DNA of 64,000 nucleotides from Pseudomonas cremoris (GTDB lineage: Bacteria > Pseudomonadota > Gammaproteobacteria > Pseudomonadales > Pseudomonadaceae): NCBI RefSeq assembly GCF_014230465.1, contig NZ_JAAXCY010000013.1, positions 179,619-243,618 of the forward strand. The letters run 5' to 3'. The position numbers and the translations under genes are program-made. The stretch's first letter is position 1; every line of letters starts with the position of its first letter. The notes beneath the pieces are model-generated. The model was not told where the DNA came from, ran no database searches, and saw only the letters and a program-made list of their open reading frames with translations. Shown here in pieces: positions 51,368-60,749 of the stretch.

Positions 51368-52063
51368 ATGACTCAGCTAAAGAGAATGACTGTTGAAGCA
51401 GGCCTTGCAGCTGAGCAAGCATTACTGGCTGCCGTTTGCGCAGGCGAACAAGAGTTTGGCCTGCTGTTCTGGCAACCCAACGATCAAGCCTTGGTCATGC
51501 CGCGCCGGTTAAGCCGCCTACCCGCTTTTGAAGCCGCCAGTCAAGTGTCAGCCGATGCCGGTTGGCCGGTGTTGCTGCGCGAAACCGGTGGCGAACCGGT
51601 GCCGCAATCAAGTGCCACGGTAAACATCGCGCTGGTCTACGCGCCCCCGCGCAGCGAGGGCGATCAAAGTCGTATCGAAACCGGTTACTTGCGCCTGTGC
51701 CAGCCGATCTGCGATTTGCTGACCGAGTTGGGCGGCGATGCGTCTGTGGGCGAAATCGACGGCGCATTCTGCGATGGTCGCTACAACGTCAACCTCAACG
51801 GCCGCAAGATGGTTGGCACTGCCCAGCGCTGGCGCCAGAGCGGGGGGCGCCCGGTGGGTTTGGTGCATGGTGCACTGTTGCTGGACGGCGACCGTGAAGA
51901 GCTGATCGCATCCGTCAACCGCTTCAACCAGGCCTGCGGCCTAGATCAGCGGGTGCGTGCCGACAGCCATATCGCCCTGCATGAAGCCTTCCCCGCGCCC
52001 GACGCCATCAATCGGCTGGATACCCTCTACCGTCAGATGCTGGCGACCTTCCTGCCCGCTTAA
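51368..52063 (+). CDS. Lipoate/biotin protein ligase-family protein
   Basis: 231-residue protein resembling the LplA/LipB/BirA superfamily fold. The normal RRxSGGGAVYHD motif appears as [13 protein letters not shown] (about 66-78), while the C-terminal part has [15 protein letters not shown] (about 137-151), matching the conserved lysine motif region. It could be a ligase or an octanoyltransferase-like protein with altered specificity; substrate unknown. ATG at 51368 is used. Convergent with vfr with a 4-base stop overlap. Confidence 0.72.
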   Translation: MTQLKRMTVEAGLAAEQALLAAVCAGEQEFGLLFWQPNDQALVMPRRLSRLPAFEAASQVSADAGWPVLLRETGGEPVPQSSATVNIALVYAPPRSEGDQSRIETGYLRLCQPICDLLTELGGDASVGEIDGAFCDGRYNVNLNGRKMVGTAQRWRQSGGRPVGLVHGALLLDGDREELIASVNRFNQACGLDQRVRADSHIALHEAFPAPDAINRLDTLYRQMLATFLPA

Positions 52064-52704
52064 CGGGTGCCGAACACCACCATTGTCTTGCCTTTGACAT
52101 GGACCAGGTTGCGTTCTTCCAGGTCCTTGAGCACACGGCCGACCATTTCTCGCGAGCAGCCAACAATGCGTCCGATTTCCTGGCGTGTGACTTTGATCTG
52201 CATGCCGTCGGGGTGGGTCATGGCGTCGGGTTGCTTGCACAACTCCAGCAGGCAACGCGCAACACGGCCGGTCACATCAAAAAAGGCAAGGTCGCCGACT
52301 TTGCGTGTGGTGTCCCGCAGGCGTTGGGCGATCTGACCGCTGAGGGCGTAGAGGATGTCCGGGTCGTGCTGGGCCAGTTCGCGAAATTTGGTGTAGCTGA
52401 TCTCGGCGACTTCGCATTCGACCTTGGCACGTACCCAGGCGCTACGTTCCTGCTCCTTGCCCGGTTGTTCAAACAGCCCCAGTTCCCCAAAGAAATCTCC
52501 GGTGTTCAGGTAGGCGATGATCATTTCGCGGCCGTCTTCATCCTCGATCAAGATGGTGACCGAGCCTTTGATAATGAAGAACAGCGTTTCAGAACGCTCG
52601 CCGGCGCAGATGATGTTGTGCTTGGCCGGGTAGCGCCGGCGCTGGCAGTGCATCAGCAGCTTGTCGAGATTCTTGATCTTGGGTATGGGAGTAAGAGCAA
52701 CCAT
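52060..52704 (-). CDS. vfr: cAMP-responsive global regulator Vfr (CRP family)
   Basis: 214-residue CRP/FNR-type regulator. N-terminal cyclic nucleotide-binding domain with [11 protein letters not shown] (about 68-78) and the arginine for phosphate (SAWVRAK), C-terminal winged helix with recognition segment [19 protein letters not shown]. In Pseudomonas, Vfr/Crp governs motility, virulence-type and catabolic genes. The position after the trp genes is conserved. The divergent 245-base gap with the OsmC gene holds its control region; I did not pick out a specific operator. Confidence 0.96.
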   Translation of the reverse strand: MVALTPIPKIKNLDKLLMHCQRRRYPAKHNIICAGERSETLFFIIKGSVTILIEDEDGREMIIAYLNTGDFFGELGLFEQPGKEQERSAWVRAKVECEVAEISYTKFRELAQHDPDILYALSGQIAQRLRDTTRKVGDLAFFDVTGRVARCLLELCKQPDAMTHPDGMQIKVTRQEIGRIVGCSREMVGRVLKDLEERNLVHVKGKTMVVFGTR

Positions 52705-52949
52705 GGTTGTATCCCGAAAAGGCAGCGCAAGGGAGCGGAGTTGTTATATGTGTCGGTATCGGCATTGATACACGATGTATAAATGCTAGCAATACGCCAT
52801 CGATTTGGCGCCAGCTTACCAGACACATTCTGACTCGATTAGCCAATTTGTCGGTTAAACCGGTTGTTGATCTGCTTTAGTACGAAGCACTGCCGTTATC
52901 TGGCCCTGTGCTAAGCTGGCGACCCTTTTTTAGCAGTGGAGTCTGGGCG

Positions 52950-53372
52950 ATGAAGGCACGCATCCAATGGGCGGGCGAAGCCATGTTCCTCGGTGAGTCG
53001 GGCAGTGGCCATGTGGTGGTCATGGACGGCCCGCCGGAAGCCGGTGGCCGCAACCTAGGCGTACGTCCGATGGAAATGCTGCTGCTCGGTGTAGGCGGTT
53101 GCAGCAATTTCGACGTGGTCAGCATCCTGAAAAAATCCCGCCAGGCCGTGGAAAGCTGCGAAGCGTTCCTGGAGGCGGAGCGCGCCACTGAAGATCCCAA
53201 GGTGTTCACCAAGATCCACATGCATTTCGTGGTGAAGGGCCGAGCGCTGAAAGAAGCCCAGGTCAAGCGTGCCATCGAGCTGTCGGCTGAGAAGTACTGC
53301 TCGGCGTCGATCATGCTGGGCGCTGCCGGTGTGGCCATCACCCATGATTACGAAATTATCGAGTTGGGTTGA
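52950..53372 (+). CDS. OsmC-family peroxidase-like protein
   Basis: 140-residue OsmC/Ohr-fold protein. The two redox cysteines are C51 (GVGGCSNFD) and C117 (KYCSASI), with spacing typical of the YhfA/OsmC subgroup. Likely reduces organic peroxides with thiols. Start 52950 follows an AGTGGAG-type site. Convergent with coq7 across a bidirectional terminator. Confidence 0.88.
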   Translation: MKARIQWAGEAMFLGESGSGHVVVMDGPPEAGGRNLGVRPMEMLLLGVGGCSNFDVVSILKKSRQAVESCEAFLEAERATEDPKVFTKIHMHFVVKGRALKEAQVKRAIELSAEKYCSASIMLGAAGVAITHDYEIIELG

Positions 53373-53395
53373 TCGTTAAACCGTTGGCCAAAAAG

Positions 53396-53424
53396 AAGGG
53401 CGCTTAGAAAGCGCCCTTTTTTTG
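53396..53424. terminator. Bidirectional terminator between the OsmC gene and coq7
   Basis: Stem GGGCGCTT/AAGCGCCC with 3-base loop; TTTTTTT on the plus strand and CTTCTTTTT on the minus strand. Lies 23 bases past the OsmC gene stop and just past the coq7 stop. Confidence 0.9.
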
Positions 53425-53428
53425 TGGT

Positions 53429-54076
53429 TCAGATGCGGTACGTGCTTTTGGTCATGACCTTGGCCAACAGGCTCATGCCAAACCTCACCGGTGCGGGGAA
53501 GCGGAAGCCGCCAGCATCCAACGCGCTTTCGGCGTGGTGCTCTTCGTCTATGCGCATTTGTTCAAGAATTGCCCGGGACTTTTCGTCTTCGGCTGGCAAT
53601 TGCTCCAGGTGTTCATCCAAGTGCTTGCACACTTGATGTTCGGTCGCGGCGACAAAACCGAGGCTGACCTTGTCGCTGATCAGGCCAGCCGCAGCGCCGA
53701 TGCCAAACGACAGGCCATAAAACAGTGGGTTCAGCACGCTGGGGTGGCTACCCAGCTGGCGGATGCGTTGTTCGCACCAGGCCAGGTGGTCGATCTCTTC
53801 CTCGGCCGCATGCTCCATGGCCGCACGAACCTGCGGCAGCTTGGCGGTCAGCGCCTGGCCTTGGTACAGCGCCTGGGCACAGACTTCACCGGTATGGTTG
53901 ATGCGCATCAGCCCGGCCACGTGGCGGGTATCGGTCTCGCTCATCTGTGCGTCGGGTTGCACGATGGCGGGCGAGGGGCGATACGGCTGGCCGCTGAACG
54001 GTAGCAACGTGCGCATGGCCATATCGGCTTGCAGTAACAGACGGTCAATCGGCGAGTAGTGACGTTGGGTAGTCAT
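53429..54076 (-). CDS. coq7: Coq7, ubiquinone biosynthesis hydroxylase
   Basis: 215-residue di-iron hydroxylase of ubiquinone synthesis (2-polyprenyl-3-methyl-6-methoxy-1,4-benzoquinone step). Two carboxylate-histidine motifs typical of ferritin-like di-iron proteins: [12 protein letters not shown] (about 61-72) and [14 protein letters not shown] (about 89-102), and EDEKSR...DEEHHAESA near 175-185. Hydrophobic amphipathic N-terminus suits membrane association. Its upstream gap carries a lone degenerate REP. Confidence 0.94.
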   Translation of the reverse strand: MTTQRHYSPIDRLLLQADMAMRTLLPFSGQPYRPSPAIVQPDAQMSETDTRHVAGLMRINHTGEVCAQALYQGQALTAKLPQVRAAMEHAAEEEIDHLAWCEQRIRQLGSHPSVLNPLFYGLSFGIGAAAGLISDKVSLGFVAATEHQVCKHLDEHLEQLPAEDEKSRAILEQMRIDEEHHAESALDAGGFRFPAPVRFGMSLLAKVMTKSTYRI

Positions 54077-54153
54077 GCTGACCTCCGGAAAGAATCTCGG
54101 CGGCCAGTTTACCGCAAGAGAAGGTAATGCGTTTGCGCTGAGTCAATTTGCCC

Positions 54154-54185
54154 TTGTGGCGAGGGAGCTTGATCCCGTTCGCGGT
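54154..54185. repeat. Single degenerate REP of a second family
   Basis: TTGTGGCGAGGGAGCTTG followed by ATCCCGTTCGCGG. It resembles the other common Pseudomonas REP type (TGTGGCGAGGGAGCTTGCTCCC), with a C-to-A change in the middle that weakens the hairpin. Lies between hinT and coq7, with a partial mirror copy (CAAGCTCCC, 54191-54199) after it. Confidence 0.6.
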
Positions 54186-54210
54186 CGTTACAAGCTCCCC
54201 CGGATAACCC

Positions 54211-54549
54211 TCAGCCCGGCGGCCAGTTCATCTGGCGCTGACCCAGCACGTGCATATGGATGTGATAAACGGTCTGCCCGCCTTTCGGGTTGCAGTTCAT
54301 CACTACGCGAAAACCTTCCTCACAACCCTGCTCCAGCGCCAGACGTTGGGCAGTGAACAGAATATGACCGGCCAAGGCTTTATCTTCTTCGGTCAGGTCA
54401 TTGAGGGTCGGGATATGTTTCTTCGGGATGACCAGGAAATGCACAGGGGCCGCTGGGTGGATGTCCTTGAAGGCCAGGACTTGATCATCTTCGTAGATGA
54501 TATCCGCAGGTATTTCTCTGTTGATGATCTTGGTGAACAGAGTATCCAC
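54211..54549 (-). CDS. hinT: HIT-family nucleotide-binding protein (HinT-like)
   Basis: 112-residue histidine-triad protein with the motif HIHMHV at residues 96-101. Such proteins hydrolyse nucleoside phosphoramidates and adenylated lysine-tRNA synthetase products. Same direction as coq7 and preceded by the SDR gene with a 46-base gap. Confidence 0.9.
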   Translation of the reverse strand: MDTLFTKIINREIPADIIYEDDQVLAFKDIHPAAPVHFLVIPKKHIPTLNDLTEEDKALAGHILFTAQRLALEQGCEEGFRVVMNCNPKGGQTVYHIHMHVLGQRQMNWPPG

Positions 54550-54595
54550 AGCTGTTTCTCCATTGTGAAAGTGCAGGGTGAGTGTACCCAGGCGA

Positions 54596-55384
54596 TCAGC
54601 GCGGGCAATAGGCCTTGTTGATTGCGCCGGCGATCTTGCGGGTCAGCCAGCGTGGGCTGAAGCGTGGGCTGAAAGCGATCCAGCGGTTGCGCCGGCCGGG
54701 GATGATAATGGCTTTGTTCTTTTCCAGGGCGCGTACGGTGTAGAGCGCCACTTCTTCCGGGCTCATCAGTTTGTCACTGCGATCAAGTTTGGCGGTATCC
54801 ATTTGCGCCGTGCCGAAGAACGCGGTGCGTGTCGGGCCTGGGCAGAGGACCGAGACTTTGATGCCACAGCTCTTCAACTCTTCGCGCAACCCTTCGGAGA
54901 AGTGCAATACGTAAGCCTTGCTGGCGTAGTAGCTGCTCATCCATGGGCCGGGCTGGAAGGCGGCAACCGAGGCGACATTCAGGATTTGCCCGCCGCCGTA
55001 GAGCGCCATGGCATTGCCAAGGGCGTGGCACATGCGGGTCAGGGCCAGGACGTTGACTTCAATCAGATCTTGCTCGGTCATCCAGTCCTGAGCCAGGAAA
55101 GGCCCGCTGGTGCCGATGCCGGCGCAGTTGACCAGCAGGTCGATCTGGCGTTCGCCTTCCTCAAGCTCCAGCAGGAACCCGGACAAGCGCAGCGGTTCAC
55201 CCAGGTCGCAGGCACGAAAAAGCACCTCGACGCCGAAACGTTGAGTCAATTCGATTGCAATGCTTTCCAACTGATCACGCTGGCGGGCTACCAGAATCAA
55301 GCTGCGGCCGCGACGGGCCAAGGCTTCGGCCAAAGCCAGGCCGATGCCGCTGGAGGCACCGGTGATCAGAGCGTAACGGGTCAT
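54596..55384 (-). CDS. Short-chain dehydrogenase/reductase
   Basis: 262-residue classical SDR with cofactor motif TGASSGIG (8-15), NNAG-equivalent NCAGIG (about 92-97), and catalytic S-Y-K in VASVAAFQPGPWMSSYYASKAYV (Y about 157, K about 161). The C-terminal tail is basic and hydrophobic (RWIAFSPRFSPRWLTRKIAGAINKAY), possibly membrane-associating. Start at 55384 has GGAG upstream. Substrate unknown; the nearest gene pattern does not fix it. Confidence 0.83.
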   Translation of the reverse strand: MTRYALITGASSGIGLALAEALARRGRSLILVARQRDQLESIAIELTQRFGVEVLFRACDLGEPLRLSGFLLELEEGERQIDLLVNCAGIGTSGPFLAQDWMTEQDLIEVNVLALTRMCHALGNAMALYGGGQILNVASVAAFQPGPWMSSYYASKAYVLHFSEGLREELKSCGIKVSVLCPGPTRTAFFGTAQMDTAKLDRSDKLMSPEEVALYTVRALEKNKAIIIPGRRNRWIAFSPRFSPRWLTRKIAGAINKAYCPR

Positions 55385-55399
55385 GCCTTTCTCCATCGC

Positions 55400-55440
55400 A
55401 ACGCCGCCGGGCCTGTGACAGTGGCATCACAGGCGGCGGG
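55400..55440. terminator. GC-rich hairpin between the DUF805 gene and the SDR gene
   Basis: Stem centred on CCTGTGA/TCACAGG with an outer AACGCC/GGGCGTT pair and bulges. No T-run on the minus strand, so an mRNA-processing or attenuating hairpin is as likely as a terminator. Confidence 0.35.
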
Positions 55441-55447
55441 CGTTTCT

Positions 55448-56410
55448 TCACTGTTCTGGAGAGTCTACAGGTTCGGCCGCCTCGTCAGCACTTTGCGCGT
55501 CGTCTTCATCAACGGTCACGTCTTGGTCGATAGCGTCGTCGGAGGTGACGGAGCTGCTTTCGTAGCTGCTGCCCACATTGGCTTCGAGTTGGTCGAGGTA
55601 GCCGTTCATGCCCAGGCTGAGCACAAGGATGAGCATCAACGGAATGAACGCCAGCCACAGGGAGGCCAGAACCTTCACCGCAGTGGAGTTACGCGGCGGT
55701 GGCGCACCGTATTGGTTGGCGCCGGGGTTACCCGGCAACACCAGCAGCAGCAGCGGGAAAATGCTGTTTACGAGCGGGACCAGGTTCAGCAAATACAGCC
55801 AGCCGGACCAGCCCAGGTCATGCAAACGTTGCACGCCAATTTGTACGCTGACCACGGTGAGTACAATAAACAGTGCAAAGCCCAGCAGCGAACCGAGAAT
55901 GATCCCCAAGGTCGGCGAAGCAGTCGCCACGGCGAAGCTGGCGGTGGCGATGATGCCCGAGGCGACGAGCATTGCGACGCTCAGCACGAGCATCCATGCC
56001 AGGTAGCGCAGACGGCCAATGCGTCCGTGGATAGTGAAGACGTTGAGCGACGAGTATTCCGGCAGATCATCACCTACGGCTGCACGTGGCGGCGCATAGG
56101 GCGAGGCGCTCGTGTGCGAAAAATCACTGGCGCTGGAGCTTGTCTCGTGGGTTTCGGCAAGGCTGAACGCAACGGGTTGCTCCGCTTCGATGCGTGCATC
56201 GACCCCGGCGTTTTTGAGCGCAGACAAGTAGGTTTCGGCATCCGGGCGTGAAAGGTCGCGTTTGAGGGCGACTGGACGGCCGGTAAAGAGCTTCTCGATT
56301 GCTTCGACGTCACTCTTGAACAGCTCGGCGAGGTTCAGCTTGGCAGTGGTGCATTCGACCCCCGGAAGCAAGGCTCCATCAAACACAATCTTGAAACGGC
56401 TGTCGCTCAT
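55448..56410 (-). CDS. DUF805-family membrane protein
   Basis: 320-residue protein with a soluble N-terminal part (about 1-120) and a DUF805 membrane region of four helices (about 135-275: LAWMLVLSVAMLVASGII, LGIILGSLLGFALFIVLTVV, WLYLLNLVPLVNSIFPLLLLVL and LASLWLAFIPLMLILVLSL) around the conserved RLHDLGWSGW. The C-terminal tail after 285 is strongly acidic. The N-terminal segment looks like a PilZ-free alpha-beta module (FDGALLPGVECTTAKLNLAELF...EKLFTGRPVALKR). Function unknown. Confidence 0.82.
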   Translation of the reverse strand: MSDSRFKIVFDGALLPGVECTTAKLNLAELFKSDVEAIEKLFTGRPVALKRDLSRPDAETYLSALKNAGVDARIEAEQPVAFSLAETHETSSSASDFSHTSASPYAPPRAAVGDDLPEYSSLNVFTIHGRIGRLRYLAWMLVLSVAMLVASGIIATASFAVATASPTLGIILGSLLGFALFIVLTVVSVQIGVQRLHDLGWSGWLYLLNLVPLVNSIFPLLLLVLPGNPGANQYGAPPPRNSTAVKVLASLWLAFIPLMLILVLSLGMNGYLDQLEANVGSSYESSSVTSDDAIDQDVTVDEDDAQSADEAAEPVDSPEQ

Positions 56411-56444
56411 GCGGGCATCCTTGTCACTGAATCAGGGAGGGGGC

Positions 56445-56467
56445 AGGCCTGCTCAATCGGCAGGCCT
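56445..56467. terminator. Hairpin between the nitronate monooxygenase-like and DUF805 genes
   Basis: AGGCCTGC/GCAGGCCT with a 7-base loop in a 67-base gap. No T-run follows on the minus strand. Confidence 0.35.
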
Positions 56468-56477
56468 TGCGTTGGGG

Positions 56478-57440
56478 TCAGCGTGGCCAGCGCAATTGTA
56501 CCGCCTGTTCGCGTGCCTTGCGGTATTCGGCATCCAGGCGGGCAACGAGTTCATCGACGCTGAGTAAATCATTGATCTCACCAACGCCTTGGCCGGCGGA
56601 CCATACGGTCTTCCAGGCCTTGGCTTCGTCGCTTAGTGGCTTGAGTTTGGAGCCGAAGTTGACTTCGCCTTTGCCTTGCAGGGCTGCGAGGTCGAAACCG
56701 GCATTTTCCAGGCTCTGGCGCATAAAGCTGGCGGGCACACCGGAGACAGCCGGAGTGTGCACGATATCGGCAGCGCGCGATGTGAGTAGCATCTCTTTAT
56801 AGGCATCCGGGGCGTGGCTTTCGGTAGTGCCGATGAAGCGCGTGCCGAAATAGGCCAGGTCTGCTCCCAGCAATTGGGCCGCGAGAATCTCGTGCCCGTG
56901 ATTGAGGCAGCCGGCCAGCAGCAAGGTTTTGTCGAAGAACTGGCGAATTTCTGCGATCAGTGCGAAGGGGCTCCAGGTACCAGCGTGGCCCCCTGCGCCG
57001 GCGGCCACGGCGATCAAACCATCCACACCGGCTTCGGCCGCTTTTTCGGCATGGCGCCGAGTGGTGACGTCATGAAACACCAGGCCGCCGTAACCGTGCA
57101 CGGCATCGACCAGTTCCTTCACCGCGCCCAGGCTGGTGATGACGATGGGCACCTTGTGCTCGACGCAAATCGCCAGATCGGCCTCAAGCCTTGGGTTGCT
57201 GTTATGCACGATCAGGTTAACGGCGTAAGGCGCGGGGTTGTCCAGTTGCGCCAGGCCCGCCTCGATTTCTTCCAGCCAGGCCTTGAAACCACTGCTTTCG
57301 CGCTGGTTGAGCGCCGGGAAACTCCCGACCACCCCATTGCGACAGCACGCCAGGACCAGTTGCGGGTTGGAAATCAGGAACATCGGCGCAGCCACTACAG
57401 GCAGGCGTAGACGTTGTTCAAGCAAAGCGGGCAGCGACAT
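56478..57440 (-). CDS. Nitronate monooxygenase-like flavoprotein (NPD family)
   Basis: 320-residue FMN-binding TIM-barrel protein of the 2-nitropropane dioxygenase/IMP dehydrogenase-like family. PVVAAPMFLISNPQLVLACCRNG at the start and the FMN phosphate loop AGAGGHAG (about 148-155) followed by LLAGCLNHG (about 174-182) and GTRFIGTTESHA. Oxidises nitronates or related compounds; several distinct subfamilies exist, so the substrate is open. Confidence 0.85.
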   Translation of the reverse strand: MSLPALLEQRLRLPVVAAPMFLISNPQLVLACCRNGVVGSFPALNQRESSGFKAWLEEIEAGLAQLDNPAPYAVNLIVHNSNPRLEADLAICVEHKVPIVITSLGAVKELVDAVHGYGGLVFHDVTTRRHAEKAAEAGVDGLIAVAAGAGGHAGTWSPFALIAEIRQFFDKTLLLAGCLNHGHEILAAQLLGADLAYFGTRFIGTTESHAPDAYKEMLLTSRAADIVHTPAVSGVPASFMRQSLENAGFDLAALQGKGEVNFGSKLKPLSDEAKAWKTVWSAGQGVGEINDLLSVDELVARLDAEYRKAREQAVQLRWPR

Positions 57441-57464
57441 TGGAGGTACCCCGTGTGATTGAAG

Positions 57465-57893
57465 TTAGAACGGTTTGACCACGACCAAAATTACGATAGC
57501 CAGCAATAACAGAACCGGTACTTCATTGAACCAGCGATAAAAGACATGGCTGCGGGTGTTTTCGCCACGGGCAAAACGTTTTACCTGTGCGCCGCACATG
57601 TGGTGGTAGCCGATCAGCAGGACAACGAGGGTGAGTTTGGCGTGGATCCAGCCGCCGGATTGAAAGATGCTCGGGTTCAAGTAGATCAGCCAGCCGCCGA
57701 AAATCAGCGCGGCAACCATCGCCGGCCCCATGATGCCGCGGTACAGCTTGCGTTCCATGATGCTGAAGCGTTCCTTGCTGACGGTGTCTTCGCTTTGAGC
57801 GTGGTAGACGAACAGGCGCGGAAGGTAGAACAGCCCGGCAAACCAGCAGACGATGCTGATGATGTGGAAGGCTTTGACCCATAGATAAAGCAT
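57465..57893 (-). CDS. hemJ: HemJ, protoporphyrinogen IX oxidase
   Basis: 142-residue membrane protein with four helices and the HemJ start YLWVKAFHIISIVCWFAGLFYLPRLFVYHA, including the conserved His10 and the later H-x-x-H (LIGYHHMCG). Performs the oxygen-dependent or quinone-linked oxidation of protoporphyrinogen in heme synthesis. Older annotation calls it CopD-like. Divergent from argC over a 135-base gap. Confidence 0.87.
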   Translation of the reverse strand: MLYLWVKAFHIISIVCWFAGLFYLPRLFVYHAQSEDTVSKERFSIMERKLYRGIMGPAMVAALIFGGWLIYLNPSIFQSGGWIHAKLTLVVLLIGYHHMCGAQVKRFARGENTRSHVFYRWFNEVPVLLLLAIVILVVVKPF

Positions 57894-58028
57894 TTTTAGT
57901 TATTCCCAGGTTCACGGTAGCGAAGATAGTAGTGGCTCATGCGCCCGTACGTCACGTTGACGGTTGTCGCAGGACGATACGGCCCCTATTATCGACGGCT
58001 TTCCAGTGGGTTCGTTGAGGGCAGGTTT

Positions 58029-59063
58029 ATGGTCAAGGTCGGTATCGTCGGCGGCACGGGTTACACCGGTGTCGAATTGCTGCGTCTGTTGGGACAGCAT
58101 CCGCAAGCAGAAGTGGTGGTCATCACTTCCCGATCCGAGGCCGGGCTAGCCGTGGCCGATATGTACCCGAACCTGCGCGGCCACTACGATGGCCTGGCGT
58201 TCAGCGTTCCGGATATCAAGACCCTGGGTGCCTGTGACGTGGTGTTCTTTGCCACGCCGCACGGTGTGGCCCATGCGCTCGCCGGCGAACTGCTGGCTGC
58301 TGGTACCAAGGTCATCGACCTGTCGGCGGACTTCCGTCTGCAAGACGCCGATGAGTGGGCCAAGTGGTATGGCCAGCCTCATGGTGCGCCGCAGTTGTTG
58401 GAAGAGGCGGTGTATGGACTGCCCGAAGTCAATCGTGAACAAATCAAACAAGCGCGCCTGATTGCTGTGCCGGGCTGCTACCCAACCGCAACGCAGCTGG
58501 GTTTCCTGCCACTGCTCGAGGCGGGGCTGGCGGATGCATCGCGTTTGATCGCGGACTGCAAGTCGGGAGTCAGCGGCGCTGGTCGTGGCGCGGCGGTAGG
58601 TTCGCTGTACTCCGAGACGTCGGAAAGCATGAAGGCCTATGCGGTAAAGGGGCATCGTCACTTGCCGGAAATCCGCCAAGGCCTGCGTCGCGCTGCCGGT
58701 AAGGAGGTGGGCCTGACCTTCGTACCGCACTTGACGCCGATGATCCGTGGCATTCACTCCACCTTGTACGCGACCGTGGTGGACCGCTCGGTCGACCTGC
58801 AGGCGCTGTTCGAGAAGCGCTACGCCAACGAACCGTTCGTCGATGTGATGCCTGCTGGCAGCCACCCGGAAACCCGCAGTGTCCGTGGTGCCAACGTGTG
58901 CCGTCTTGCCGTGCACCGTCCGCAGGATGGCGACTTAGTCGTGGTGTTGTCGGTAATCGATAACCTGGTCAAGGGCGCGTCCGGCCAGGCTGTACAGAAC
59001 ATGAACATCTTGTTTGGCCTGGATGAGAAGCTGGGCTTGTCCCACGCAGGCATGCTGCCTTAA
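58029..59063 (+). CDS. argC: N-acetyl-gamma-glutamyl-phosphate reductase ArgC
   Basis: 344-residue NADP-dependent reductase of arginine synthesis. Cofactor loop [18 protein letters not shown] at the start and active-site C150 in [12 protein letters not shown]. The start at 58029 (MVKVGIVGG) is the family N-terminus, with GAGGGCAGG upstream; the longer open frame adds 30 unlikely residues. A strong terminator follows. Confidence 0.96.
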   Translation: MVKVGIVGGTGYTGVELLRLLGQHPQAEVVVITSRSEAGLAVADMYPNLRGHYDGLAFSVPDIKTLGACDVVFFATPHGVAHALAGELLAAGTKVIDLSADFRLQDADEWAKWYGQPHGAPQLLEEAVYGLPEVNREQIKQARLIAVPGCYPTATQLGFLPLLEAGLADASRLIADCKSGVSGAGRGAAVGSLYSETSESMKAYAVKGHRHLPEIRQGLRRAAGKEVGLTFVPHLTPMIRGIHSTLYATVVDRSVDLQALFEKRYANEPFVDVMPAGSHPETRSVRGANVCRLAVHRPQDGDLVVVLSVIDNLVKGASGQAVQNMNILFGLDEKLGLSHAGMLP

Positions 59064-59082
59064 CGCGGCTTGGTCGCTCAGC

Positions 59083-59107
59083 AAAAGGCCCGTTGATCGG
59101 GCCTTTT
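59083..59107 (+). terminator. Rho-independent terminator of argC
   Basis: AAAAGGCCCG-TTGAT-CGGGCCTTTT followed by GTGTTTTT, 20 bases past the argC stop. Confidence 0.88.
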
Positions 59108-59228
59108 GTGTTTTTAATGGCGGTAGCGCAGATTGATATACCGTAACAATAGTTGACCGCTTTTCTAGGAGAAGCGGATAATGCCCGCCATTACGCATAT
59201 GGCGGCGGTACGCCGGGAGATTATCAGC

Positions 59229-59579
59229 ATGAGCGTTGAATCCTTCACCCCCACGGCTTTGCAATTCACCCACGGTGCTGCGCACAAGGTGAAGAGCCTG
59301 GTCGATGAAGAGGGTAATGATCGCTTGAAGCTGCGCGTATTCGTTACGGGCGGCGGTTGTTCAGGGTTTCAGTACGGTTTTACCTTCGATGAAGATGTGG
59401 CTGACGACGACACCATCGTCGAGCGTGAGGGTGTGAGCCTGGTCGTGGACCCAATGAGCTTCCAATACCTGGCAGGTGCCGAGGTGGATTACCAGGAAGG
59501 TCTGGAAGGTTCGCGCTTCGTGATCAAGAACCCTAATGCTACGACCACTTGTGGTTGTGGGTCTTCGTTCTCGATCTGA
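59229..59579 (+). CDS. erpA: Iron-sulfur cluster insertion protein ErpA
   Basis: 116-residue A-type Fe-S carrier with the three ligand cysteines C44 (GGGCSG), C108 and C110 (TTCGCGSS). Delivers clusters to isoprenoid enzymes and respiratory proteins. ATG at 59229 with GGGAG upstream is used; the longer frame adds 16 residues not found in the family. Confidence 0.94.
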
Positions 59580-59604
59580 TCGATAACAAGATCGCAGCGA
59601 ATAA

Positions 59605-59642
59605 AAAACGCCGCTGGGCTTTCATGGCTCAAGCGGCGTTTT
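59605..59642. terminator. Bidirectional terminator between erpA and anmK
   Basis: AAAACGCCGCT and AGCGGCGTTTT flank a short stem-loop (GGGCTTTCATGGCTC region). AT-rich tails on both strands end erpA and convergent anmK. Confidence 0.85.
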
Positions 59643-59654
59643 GCTGTCTGGGGT

Positions 59655-60749
<1,095 letters not shown>

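Noticed and set aside
54578..56251. A 557-codon open frame opposite the SDR and DUF805 genes
   Set aside because: Spans two clear minus-strand genes and their gap; no motif.
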